Assembly (NCBI GenBank): GCA_021163295.1
Contig: JAGGXD010000201.1
Location: 1 to 32,054 of the forward strand
Reading direction: 5' to 3'
Length of the DNA: 32,054 nt
DNA from: Bacteroidales bacterium
Lineage (GTDB): Bacteria; Bacteroidota; Bacteroidia; Bacteroidales; VadinHA17
Of the stretch, positions 1 to 11,300 are shown piece by piece. A program made the position numbers and the translations under genes. Positions within the stretch are counted from its first letter, which is position 1. Each line of letters starts with the position of its first letter. The notes under the pieces are model-generated. The model had not been told where the DNA came from and searched no databases. It worked only from the letters and a program-made list of their open reading frames with translations.

Positions 1-100
1 GTATATATGCATGATTGTATAATATTAATGTTTGGCACAAAATATGATAATCGATGTACAGCTTTCTAATCTTTAATTTATAACTAAAAAACTAATCAAT

Positions 101-379
101 ATGTCGAAAGTAAATGTAAAACCATTAGCCGACAGGGTTTTGATCGAACCCCAGGAGGCAGAAACCAAAACAGCCAGTGGTATCTATATCCCTGACTCAG
201 CTCAGGAAAAACCTATGCAGGGAAAAGTTATTGCCGTAGGGGCGGGCACTAAAGATATTAATATGGAATTAAAGGTTGGGGATACCGTATTATATGGTAA
301 ATACTCCGGATCAGAAATTACTGTAGATGGTAATGATTACGTAATTATGCGTCAATCTGATGTTTTAGCAATATTGTAA
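101..379 (+). CDS. groES: Co-chaperonin GroES
   Basis: 92 aa; N-terminal [16 protein letters not shown], GxxIPD and [11 protein letters not shown] match the Cpn10 family; directly upstream of groEL. Confidence 0.98.
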   Translation: MSKVNVKPLADRVLIEPQEAETKTASGIYIPDSAQEKPMQGKVIAVGAGTKDINMELKVGDTVLYGKYSGSEITVDGNDYVIMRQSDVLAIL

Positions 380-420
380 CAAATGATTAATAATTAAAAT
401 ATAATTTTAAAAATAAATAA

Positions 421-2079
<1,659 letters not shown>

Positions 2080-2108
2080 TAATCACACACTCAATAATAA
2101 TTTCAAAA

Positions 2109-2136
2109 CCTCCGTCGTTATTCGGCGGAGGTTTTT
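2109..2136 (+). terminator. Rho-independent terminator downstream of groEL
   Basis: cctccgtcg-ttatt-cggcggagg hairpin followed by ttttta. Confidence 0.85.
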
Positions 2137-2222
2137 ATTATCCATTTTTAATAACTTTAGACACTTTAAACTTAAGCTACTGAATAGTTACAATCGATAT
2201 AATTCACTTAAAATCTTATGTT

Positions 2223-2639
2223 ATGAAAAAATCTGCTGTATTACTTTTATTACTTTTTAGTTTTCTTGTGGTTCGGGGACAGGAGACACCTAAACCCGTT
2301 GCTCCTTATAGTCAATCAGTAATGACAAAATCCGGAATATTATTTATTTCGGGTCAGATACCTATAAATCCTGAGACCAACAAACTTGTAAAAGATGATA
2401 TTAAGGTTGCTACCGGGCAGGTAATGAAAAATATCGGGACTATTCTAAATAAAAACGGGATGGATTATTCAAACATTGTAAAATGCACCATTTTTCTCAC
2501 TGATATTAATGATTATGGCGCTGTAAATAAGGTTTACGGAAGTTTTTTTGAAGGGCAATACCCTGCCAGAGAAGCCATAGAGGTAGTTAACCTGCCACTT
2601 GGTGCTGTTATTGAAATCTCCGCTATTGCATCGGAATAG
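2223..2639 (+). CDS. RidA/YjgF/Rid-family protein with an N-terminal signal peptide (predicted exported)
   Basis: APYSQSV, GILFISGQIP and PAREAIEVVNLPLGAVIEISAIA are Rid signatures; preceded by MKKSAVLLLLLFSFLVVRGQE, signal-peptide-like. Confidence 0.9.
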   Translation: MKKSAVLLLLLFSFLVVRGQETPKPVAPYSQSVMTKSGILFISGQIPINPETNKLVKDDIKVATGQVMKNIGTILNKNGMDYSNIVKCTIFLTDINDYGAVNKVYGSFFEGQYPAREAIEVVNLPLGAVIEISAIASE

Positions 2640-2705
2640 ATACTCCGGTATTAAAATATTGTAATCTAACATTTGAAAAGTTAAATTTGCAAAGGTAATT
2701 TTCCG

Positions 2706-2780
2706 GGGACATTAGCTCAGTTGGTTTAGAGTACTTGCTCGACAAGCAAGGAGTCGGCAGTTCGATTCTGCCATGTCCCA
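2706..2780 (+). tRNA. tRNA-Val (anticodon GAC), CCA not encoded
   Basis: Perfect 7-bp acceptor gggacat/atgtccc, D arm gctc/gagt, anticodon stem cttgc/gcaag with loop tcgacaa (GAC at 2741-2743), T arm ggcag-ttcgatt-ctgcc, discriminator A. Confidence 0.93.
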
Positions 2781-2786
2781 CAAAAT

Positions 2787-2819
2787 AAAAACCCTGATCT
2801 TTTCCGATCAGGGTTTTTT
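2787..2819. terminator. Probable bidirectional rho-independent terminator (tRNA on + / efflux operon on -)
   Basis: aaaaaccctgatc-ttttcc-gatcagggttttt: 13-bp stem with an A tract 5' and a T tract 3'; lies between the tRNA and the end of the minus-strand operon. Confidence 0.85.
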
Positions 2820-2854
2820 ATTCGCTAATCTATGATCATTACTGATTATACATT

Positions 2855-3565
2855 TTAAATAAATTTCTCCCTTTTCTGAAGATTGAAAAGTCCGAATAGC
2901 AGGAAAAGAATACTACCTGTCACCAGAAAAATTCTGTTTTTCAAGGCGATATTATGCCAGATAAGCTCATTCATGTCGCGGGGTAAGTTAAAAGGGTTCA
3001 GGAAGATATTCCACATGGTTCTTTCTACCATATCTGTGAGTATTAACAGAAATACACCGATAATAACCATTACTACCGCAGTGCCGTTCCCGTTTTTAAT
3101 AATAGTGGAAAACATAAACCCGAGACTGCCGATAAATAGGAGGGGAAACATTAGCTGACCGGCCATCTCAAATATCCTGACCGGGTAAATACCAACTGAA
3201 CCAATGACTGTAAACCCAATAACAATCAGGAAAGTGATGGCGTAGATCATTACCAGCCGTACCAGCCAAACCTTAAACCTGTAATCGGGAATACCAAATA
3301 ACAACTCAAGAACATTTGCGTCAACATCCTTTTGAATGCCAAACACAGTAGGGTAAAAGATTAAAAGTATTCCGGGGAACAACATAATGCCGTAAATAAA
3401 TGACTCATCCAGGGAGGCGTTATCGAAAATAGCCTGTATGCTTATAAATACATAGAAACCAAATGCAGCAAGCAAAAACCATATAAACTGACCGGCAAAT
3501 ATGATCTTCATGTTGTACTTGATGATCTTCCTGAATAAGGTCCAGTTATTTATAAGTTTTCGCAT
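2855..3565 (-). CDS. ABC-2-type transporter permease, about 6 TM
   Basis: 236 aa hydrophobic protein with ABC-2 permease layout; last gene of the efflux operon, directly after the RND-ABC fusion gene. Confidence 0.75.
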   Translation of the reverse strand: MRKLINNWTLFRKIIKYNMKIIFAGQFIWFLLAAFGFYVFISIQAIFDNASLDESFIYGIMLFPGILLIFYPTVFGIQKDVDANVLELLFGIPDYRFKVWLVRLVMIYAITFLIVIGFTVIGSVGIYPVRIFEMAGQLMFPLLFIGSLGFMFSTIIKNGNGTAVVMVIIGVFLLILTDMVERTMWNIFLNPFNLPRDMNELIWHNIALKNRIFLVTGSILFLLFGLFNLQKREKFI

Positions 3566-3601
3566 ATTATTTTATTCTAAAAAATGAGTTATCACGGTAT
3601 T

Positions 3602-6600
3602 TTAATTGGTTGCCACAGTCATATCATTAAGCAGGCACAGGTATGCATCTTCAAGCATGGGCACTGCCGGTTCTGCCTCTTTGACGGGCTTCTTTTCAGA
3701 GATCATCCTGATTTTTATTTGATCCCCGTCCCGTATATGGGATACAATGTGCTGTTTGTTTTCCAGCTTTTCAAATTCTGAAGCCGGTACTTTAAAATGC
3801 CATACCAGTCCTTTCGCCTGCTCAGACATTTTATAAGGAGTTCCGGTGTACTTAAGCAAACCCTTATTAATTACTGCAACATTATTGCATGAACTGGAAA
3901 TATCTTCAATGATATGTGTGGAAAACAGCACGATACGCTCACGCCCCAACTCAACCAGCAAATTCCTGAATCGTATCCGTTCACGTGGATCAAGTCCTGC
4001 CGTTGGCTCATCCACCACCAAAATCCGTGGAAGGTGTATCAATATCTGGGCAATGCCAATCCGTTGTTTCATTCCTCCTGAATAGGAGCCTATTTTTTCA
4101 TTCCGGTGCCTGTACATTTGTACCGATTTAAGAACATATTCCAGGCGTTCGTAACGCATTTTACGATCATTAAGACCTTTTAAAATGGCTTGATAGTCCA
4201 GGAATTCCCAGGAAGTCATTTTTTCGTATGTGCCAAATTCCTGTGGCAGGTACCCGATAAGTCCCTGCAGCTCTTCTCTTTTTTCGAGAGTGTCGAAGCC
4301 ATTGATCCATATTTTTCCATAACTCTGGTCCAGGATACCACAAACAATGCGCATCAACGTTGATTTCCCGGCACCGTTGGGTCCGAGTAAACCATACATC
4401 CCTGTTCCAATATCGAGGGATACACCACTCAGTGCTTTAAAAGCTTCGTTTTGTTTTCCAATAACCGGAATTTGTTTTATAAGTCTGAAGAACCCCCTTC
4501 TCATTCCACCGAATTTTCCGGTAATACGGTCAATATTTACTTGTTCACTGTATAATACTTTTGAAATAGCGTACACTCCAAGTCCGCAATACCACAAAAC
4601 AGCCACTGTAATTACCATACCAATGTTATCCCAGTTAGTATAAAACCATACCAGGTTTATTGTGGGGATACCCCAAAGAAGGATTTTGTAAATAACCCGG
4701 TTTATCCGGGCGAATAATTTTTTCCCTGACGATTTTCTTTTATTCTCAAGGAGTTTTGAGAATGGTAAATAAAGTATAAATACAAACAGATGCACTAAAA
4801 CAGTAAGTACAACGATCCACAAATTGGATTCCAGGTAGAAATAGGTAAAGAAAATCAGGAAGCCGAAGAGCAGACTTTGCCATATAAGATCATTGAAGTC
4901 GCGAGCCCGGGTATATTCCTTTTCCAGCCCAATTCTTTTCCTGATCTTTTTCCCGCTTTTCCATTCCCTTTTGAATCTCGATTCTCTTTCGTAGATTTTC
5001 ACTAAACTTTGAATTTTAATAGACATAGGGTCGTCGTCAGAGATCAATTTTACCGAGGCTTTACGCAGGCTGGTCAGGACAAACCAGGTGCCTCCTGGTA
5101 TCAGGATAATAAGGAGTACATATAATATAAACTGCCATAAAATCGCATCTATTTTAAGATAGATTAAAACCGCCCCGGAAATCATCAGAACCAATTGAAA
5201 CAATTTTACTTTGCCGCTCAATTGACGAAACCAAATTATGCTGTTTTCCATCCCGAAATAAAAAGTTGGTATAAAAACCAGTGTCAGGATAGTACTCATT
5301 GTAAGTCCGCCAATGACCGTAATAGCAAAAGGGGCTCCGATCAGGCTAACATATTCTGCCTTTCCCATTGCCAATGGAAACATTGCAACAATTGTGGTTA
5401 TGGCTGTGATGAGTATAGGTCTTACTCTGGAAATGCCGGCAGCCATAAGAGCTCGTTCTTTACGATAACCTTGCTTTTGCATCATCCTGGCAAAATCAAT
5501 CAAAATAATGCCATTGTTTACAACTATTCCCAACAAGATTACAAAACCGGTAAGTGTATTGGCATTGAACAGACTGTTCCCTGTTAAAATTAAGGCAATC
5601 AGCGATCCTATTGCTGCCAGGGGAATGGAAAACATGAGCACAAAAGGTGTGGAAACCGACTCGAAAACAGCAGCCAGGATCATGAGTATCAGAAGAAAGG
5701 CTGCTCCTATCAGAAAGTAAAAATCGTGGAACAAATTTTCCTTATGTATTACTTCAACTGCAACACCGCCTGGCAGATTATACCCGGCAACAATATCATC
5801 TATTTCATAGCGGTAAGCTTCAAGCAGGTCTTTTGATTTTTCCGCTTCGCTAATAAAGGAGTAGGTTAGTTCAATCTGTTTTTCCTGGTTAACCCGGTTG
5901 ATACCAAAGAGACCGTTAGCAAAAACCAGATCAGATATCGTCTGAAGATCATGCACACCTCCTTGCTGATCAGGGATCTGTAGCTGTTTTAAATCCGTGA
6001 TCGTTTTTTCATTTTCCTCTTCCGTATCTGAGCTCCCTTTCTCTTTGATAATTATATCATACTCTTCAGTTCCCTGTTTAAATTGCAGTCCTGAAGAAAA
6101 TTCTTTTGAGAATGAGCTCAATTCAGATGATATACTATTTAGTCCTATACCATATTCAGCCATTAAAAGCTGGTTGAACCAGATTTGCACCTCGGGATTA
6201 TTATCGGAAATATTCAGGGAAGTTTCGTCTATAGATTCCAGATTATCGATATAATATTGAAGATCTTCGGCTACGCCTCGCATTACCTTAAAATCCTGCC
6301 CTTTTATCAGGATCCTTTCCTGTGAAGATCCAATTCCAAGAAATTTTTCGAAAGCCAAACCTGGATTATTTCCGGAACCCCGAAAACTCTTGCTGGAAGG
6401 AGGCGGTGTAAAGCTTATCTCGGCTGTAGAAATATTCTCAAGGTCGCCTTCCACAGCTTCTTTTACTGTTTCCAGATTTCGTCCGTTTATTTCTTTAAAA
6501 TCTTTCTGAAGCTTGAGGGTGAGTATAGCCTCTTCTTCTCTGATCTGACTAAGCAAATCCTTTTTTTCTGCCAGATCAGTTAGCCTGTTTTCAACTTCCA

Positions 6601-8323
6601 TCACTACCTTATCTGTGATTTGCAGTCCGGAGCCTGCCGGCATAGTCACATATATTTGGAATTCATCGTTTTCAACCTCGTTCAGGGAATTTACACTTAT
6701 AGCCATACTAACGATAATGGAGACAAAGAAAATAACAATGGCTCCAATTATGGTTCTGGCCGGGTAGCGCATGCTGGCTTTAAGAAGGACAATATAGATC
6801 TGGATGATACGGTTGTTTGTAGATACTTTTTCGAAAAATATTGTTTTACTGCTTCTTGCCTTCAACAAGAAATGAGTGGACATGGGAATCAGTAGTAGGG
6901 CAACGAACAGCGAAACTGTAAGGGTGGAAATGATGGATATACCTATATGGTTCCCCATAATTCTAACCATGAAATTAGAGGAAAAGAGAAACGGAAAAAA
7001 AACAACTATTGTGGTAATTGTTGCTGCCAGTATTGGGCGAAGAACTTCTTTTGTTCCTCTGATAACAGCCTCATTGGGCGAAAGCTTTTGGGCTGAAAGC
7101 CGGTAAATATTTTCAAGTACTACAATACTGTTGTCCAACAACATCCCTATGGCAAGTGCCATTCCAACCAGGGTTAATGTGTTTAAGCTGATGTTGTTCC
7201 AGTAGAAAAAGTTAAATGCAGTAAATACTGATATTGGTATGGCGAGTGCGATGAATGATACGATTCGTAGATTTTTCAGGAAGATCCACAACATGAATAT
7301 AGCCAGAACACCACCTATCAATGCGAGATTTATAATCTGGTTGATGTTTTTTTCCATTATCTCTGCAGAATTGCTCTGAACAACGATCTCTATATCTTTT
7401 TGCTTATACTTTTTGTTTAATTCCTTAAGGAGAGCTACTGTTTTGTGCGATAAGTCAATAAGATTGGCCTGCGAGTCATTGATTACCATTACCGTTACTG
7501 CGTCTTTGCCATTTACACGGCTCAGCGTGGTTTCTTCCTTAACGCCGAAATATATATCGGCTATGTCTTCCAGTAACACCGGACCGGGTGCAACAATAAC
7601 CTTTTCAATATCAGTGATTTTCTCATATTCGGCCTGCACATGTACAAAATATTGTTTGGCAGACTCGTAAATATGGCCAACGAAAGTTCTGTTCTGGTTG
7701 TTGCTTCTCAGTGCCGCAGAAATATTTGCCGGGGTGATATTATAGGCTTCACAGGCTTTTTTATCAAATCTTATTTCGATAGTTTTCTCATGTCCTCCAT
7801 ATACATTTACATTGGCAATACCGTCAGTGTTCTCAAGCTCCGGAACAATGTTCTGGTCGGCAAAATTTCTGACTCTGTCTGTGCCTCCGCCACCTCTAAC
7901 TTGCAGCTCCATAAATTGGTTATCCATTTGCTGGAGGTCAATTTTTGCTACATTGACAAAGAAATTATCAGGCAGGGAAGATTTTACCTGATTTATTTTT
8001 TCTTCGAGTCGCAGGAAAATGTATTTTGAGTTAACATTATCTTTGAAAGTTACAATGATGCTGGCCTGACGGGGATTAACGTAAGATTCAATATTATCAA
8101 TACCTTCCATGGTACCAATGGCTCCTTCCAATGGTATCACTGCCTGGTTTTCAACATATTCAGGATCTGCTTCAATAGTTGAATTAACCTGGACAAATAA
8201 AATTGGTAATTCAGCATTTGGATATAGCTCAACGGGTAATTGTTTATAAGAGACATATCCCAGAAGGGTAAGTCCGATAAACAACATACTGATGAGTATT
8301 TTCCTTTTTATTATAAACTCCAT
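3602..8323 (-). CDS. RND efflux permease fused to a C-terminal ABC transporter ATPase domain through an extra ~6-TM region
   Basis: Single 1573-codon ORF. Residues ~1-1035 are a complete RND permease (MLLDNSIVVLENIYRL; GIVVNNGIILIDFARMM; RPILITAITTIVAMFPLA). About 250-260 aa with three hydrophobic hairpins follow (~4465-5210). Then a full ABC ATPase: Walker A GPNGAGKST (~4356-4396), YSGGMKQRIGIAQ signature (~4045-4085), Walker B ILVVDEPTAGLDP (~3991-4034), FSTHI H-loop. Confidence 0.95.
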   Translation of the reverse strand: MEFIIKRKILISMLFIGLTLLGYVSYKQLPVELYPNAELPILFVQVNSTIEADPEYVENQAVIPLEGAIGTMEGIDNIESYVNPRQASIIVTFKDNVNSKYIFLRLEEKINQVKSSLPDNFFVNVAKIDLQQMDNQFMELQVRGGGGTDRVRNFADQNIVPELENTDGIANVNVYGGHEKTIEIRFDKKACEAYNITPANISAALRSNNQNRTFVGHIYESAKQYFVHVQAEYEKITDIEKVIVAPGPVLLEDIADIYFGVKEETTLSRVNGKDAVTVMVINDSQANLIDLSHKTVALLKELNKKYKQKDIEIVVQSNSAEIMEKNINQIINLALIGGVLAIFMLWIFLKNLRIVSFIALAIPISVFTAFNFFYWNNISLNTLTLVGMALAIGMLLDNSIVVLENIYRLSAQKLSPNEAVIRGTKEVLRPILAATITTIVVFFPFLFSSNFMVRIMGNHIGISIISTLTVSLFVALLLIPMSTHFLLKARSSKTIFFEKVSTNNRIIQIYIVLLKASMRYPARTIIGAIVIFFVSIIVSMAISVNSLNEVENDEFQIYVTMPAGSGLQITDKVVMEVENRLTDLAEKKDLLSQIREEEAILTLKLQKDFKEINGRNLETVKEAVEGDLENISTAEISFTPPPSSKSFRGSGNNPGLAFEKFLGIGSSQERILIKGQDFKVMRGVAEDLQYYIDNLESIDETSLNISDNNPEVQIWFNQLLMAEYGIGLNSISSELSSFSKEFSSGLQFKQGTEEYDIIIKEKGSSDTEEENEKTITDLKQLQIPDQQGGVHDLQTISDLVFANGLFGINRVNQEKQIELTYSFISEAEKSKDLLEAYRYEIDDIVAGYNLPGGVAVEVIHKENLFHDFYFLIGAAFLLILMILAAVFESVSTPFVLMFSIPLAAIGSLIALILTGNSLFNANTLTGFVILLGIVVNNGIILIDFARMMQKQGYRKERALMAAGISRVRPILITAITTIVAMFPLAMGKAEYVSLIGAPFAITVIGGLTMSTILTLVFIPTFYFGMENSIIWFRQLSGKVKLFQLVLMISGAVLIYLKIDAILWQFILYVLLIILIPGGTWFVLTSLRKASVKLISDDDPMSIKIQSLVKIYERESRFKREWKSGKKIRKRIGLEKEYTRARDFNDLIWQSLLFGFLIFFTYFYLESNLWIVVLTVLVHLFVFILYLPFSKLLENKRKSSGKKLFARINRVIYKILLWGIPTINLVWFYTNWDNIGMVITVAVLWYCGLGVYAISKVLYSEQVNIDRITGKFGGMRRGFFRLIKQIPVIGKQNEAFKALSGVSLDIGTGMYGLLGPNGAGKSTLMRIVCGILDQSYGKIWINGFDTLEKREELQGLIGYLPQEFGTYEKMTSWEFLDYQAILKGLNDRKMRYERLEYVLKSVQMYRHRNEKIGSYSGGMKQRIGIAQILIHLPRILVVDEPTAGLDPRERIRFRNLLVELGRERIVLFSTHIIEDISSSCNNVAVINKGLLKYTGTPYKMSEQAKGLVWHFKVPASEFEKLENKQHIVSHIRDGDQIKIRMISEKKPVKEAEPAVPMLEDAYLCLLNDMTVATN

Positions 8324-8337
8324 ATTGTCATCTTCAT

Positions 8338-11300
8338 TTATCCATTGGTTTCAACAGACCGGTTTCTCCTGAGCCGGTCAAGCAGGTCGTACAAACATGG
8401 AATAACCAATAGTGTCAACAGGGTTGAGGTAACCAGCCCCCCGATTACTGCCAAAGCCATGGGGGAACGTAAGCTTGCACTTTCTCCTACACCAATACTC
8501 AATGGAAGAAGAGCGATGATGGTTGTCAGGCTGGTCATTAATATAGGCCTTATTCGTTGCTGCACTGCTTTCACAATGGCATCAGCCCGGTCCACCCCTT
8601 CTTTTCTCAATTGATTGATCCGGTCCACCAGGATGATGGAATCATTCACCGCAATACCCACAAGGATAATTATCCCGATAATGGCCATAACGCTAATAGG
8701 TTTTCCCAGGAAAAAGAACAACAGAATAGTTCCTACAACAGCCAGCGGGATTGTTAACAGAATTGTAAAAGGGTGAATAAGAGATTCAAACTGGGAAGAC
8801 AAAACCATATATACAAGAACAATAGATAATAAGAGTGCAAAGCTGAGATTATTAACAGAATCTTTGCGTTTTTTCTCCTCGCCGGTAACCTGGATCCGGT
8901 AATTTGCGGGAAGTGATATTTCAGCAAGTTTCTCCACGATTTCTTCTGATATTTTATTCAGTGCCACACCCTTTTCCATTTGGGCAAATACTTTTCCGAT
9001 ACGTACCTGGTTACGCCGAATGATCTTTCTTGGGGCAATAGAGGTTTCAATGCTTGCAATCTCATCCAGCCTGATAATCTGTTCCCCATTCGATATGGTC
9101 ATATTCATAAACGAAGAAAGATCTTTCTCCGGCAGCCGGACAGTAATATCTCGCATTTCCCCGCCATCTTCCATTTTTCCTGCACTGGCACCCTCCAGCT
9201 TATTCCTTATTTTTTCCGTTACAGAGGCTACACTCAGGTTGAACATTCCCGCACGCATACGGTCAATGATCACGTCAATTTCCGGAGAACCATCTTCAAT
9301 GGAAGTTTGCACATTGAAAATGTGGGGCAATAGCATAATTTTATCACTGACTTCCCTTGTGAGTTGTTCAATAACTTTAAGGTCATCACCGCTTATTTCC
9401 ACTATAATCGGTGCCTCTTCGGTTCCCAGGATGCTTCTGAGAGCCATTTCATCCTGTATGTAATTAATTTCTAATCCGGGAATATCTGCAAAAACTTTGT
9501 CAATGGTTTCAATCAGGTGGTTGGAAGTATATTTTGCATTTTCCCCTAATTTTATTTTCATATAGCCGGAATTTTCATTTGTGAATATGGCTTGCTCATC
9601 TCCGGTAAGAATTGTTTCCGGACCTATATGACTGTATAATTCGTATTCCTGGCCTTCCAGCAGATCTTGAAGCACCAGCTCCATATTGGCTATTGTTGAT
9701 TCAGTACGTTCAAGCCGTGTACCTTCGGGCAGATTAATTTCAACATCAAACTCTCTTACATCGGCTTTGGGCATGAATTCGGTGCCCACCTTTGGAAAGA
9801 TAAGAACTGCCGTGCCAATAAGAAGTGCAGCACCTAAAATTACGAAGAGTTTATATTTCAATGCTTTCTTAAGAAATTTGCCATAAGCCGTGAACTTAAC
9901 CGATTTTCCAAAAGGAGGGGAGAGGCGATTCTTAAAAACAAGGTGATAAAGCATGGGAATGAGAAATATTGCGATAAGCAATGATGAGAGCAGGGAAAAA
10001 GCCACGGTCCATGCTTCGTCTTTAAACAATTCGCCTGATGCACCATGCAGATAAACTATGGGTAAAAACACAACGATGGTAGTAATGGTTGAAGCGATAA
10101 TAGCCCCGCTTACCTCAGATGCCCCTTTTATGGCTGCCTCTTTTACAGATAAGCCGCTTTCATGGTTTCTGAAAATATTTTCCATTACCACGATGGCATT
10201 ATCAACCAGCATCCCTGCTCCGAGTGCCAGTCCTCCCAGGGTCATAATGTTCAGTGTGAGATCTGCAAAATACATCATATTGAAAGTGGCAATGATTGAA
10301 ATAGGTATTGCCAGACTGATAATCAGGGTAGTGCCAAAACGTCTCAGGAAAATAAAAAGGACAAAAATGGCTATAACAATTCCAATCAGAGCCGTTTGTT
10401 CAACCTCCTTTATGGCAGAAATGATAAAATTTCCCTGATTGGCAACAATGTTCAGGTGATAACCGGGGAGAGCTTTTTCAATATCTTCAAGAGATTCGGA
10501 AATCTGCCGTACCGCTTTAACCGTGTTGAACCGGGTTTCCTTGTAAATTGAAAGACCTATGCATCGCTGGCCATTGAGCCTGACAATATTGACCGGCTTT
10601 TGGTTTACCATTTCAATTTCGGCGACATCTTTTAAAAACACAGGTGCTTTACCGATATTGGAGGTCCCGGTAGCAGGGTCTGTCTGTTCCACCGATCTGT
10701 AACCAACAATAATATTTTGAAAATCCTTTACCTCGTTCAGAATACTTACCCCTTTTACGACGTATTGAAGCCCCATTTCAGAAACGGTACCTCCGGAAAC
10801 ATTCCGGTTATAATTTTGAATTTGCCCGCTTATATCGTTCAGACTAAGATTAAATGCTTTTAACTTATAATTATTGGTGGAGATTTGGATTTCACTTTCT
10901 TCCTGTCCGGAAAGTTTTACGTCAGCTATACCCTCGAGTCTTACCAATTCATTCCGGATATAGTTTTCACCTACTTTGCGCAATTCGTTCATATCGGAAA
11001 TTCGTTCATGAGTCAGACCAATGAGCATGACAGGAGCAGTATTCGGATCATGTTGAGTAATATTCATTTCCTCAATTTCCTGCCCCTGACCAAATGACGA
11101 AAGGTTTTTCTGGAGGTCGAGAAATGCTTCATCCATGTCTGTATCCCAACTGTATTCAACATTTATTTGAGCTGATCCTACCATACAAATAGAGGAGACC
11201 TGGACTACACCCTTCTGCCTTATGGCAATGGATTCAATATTCCCGACATACTGTTTCTCCATTTCTTCAGGTGGTCGTTCCCCTGCTTTTATTTCAACGA

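Noticed and set aside
34-60. TTGGCAC upstream of groES considered as a sigma-54 -24 element
   Set aside because: No TTGCA-type -12 element at the required spacing; groESL in Bacteroidota is not expected to be sigma-54 dependent.
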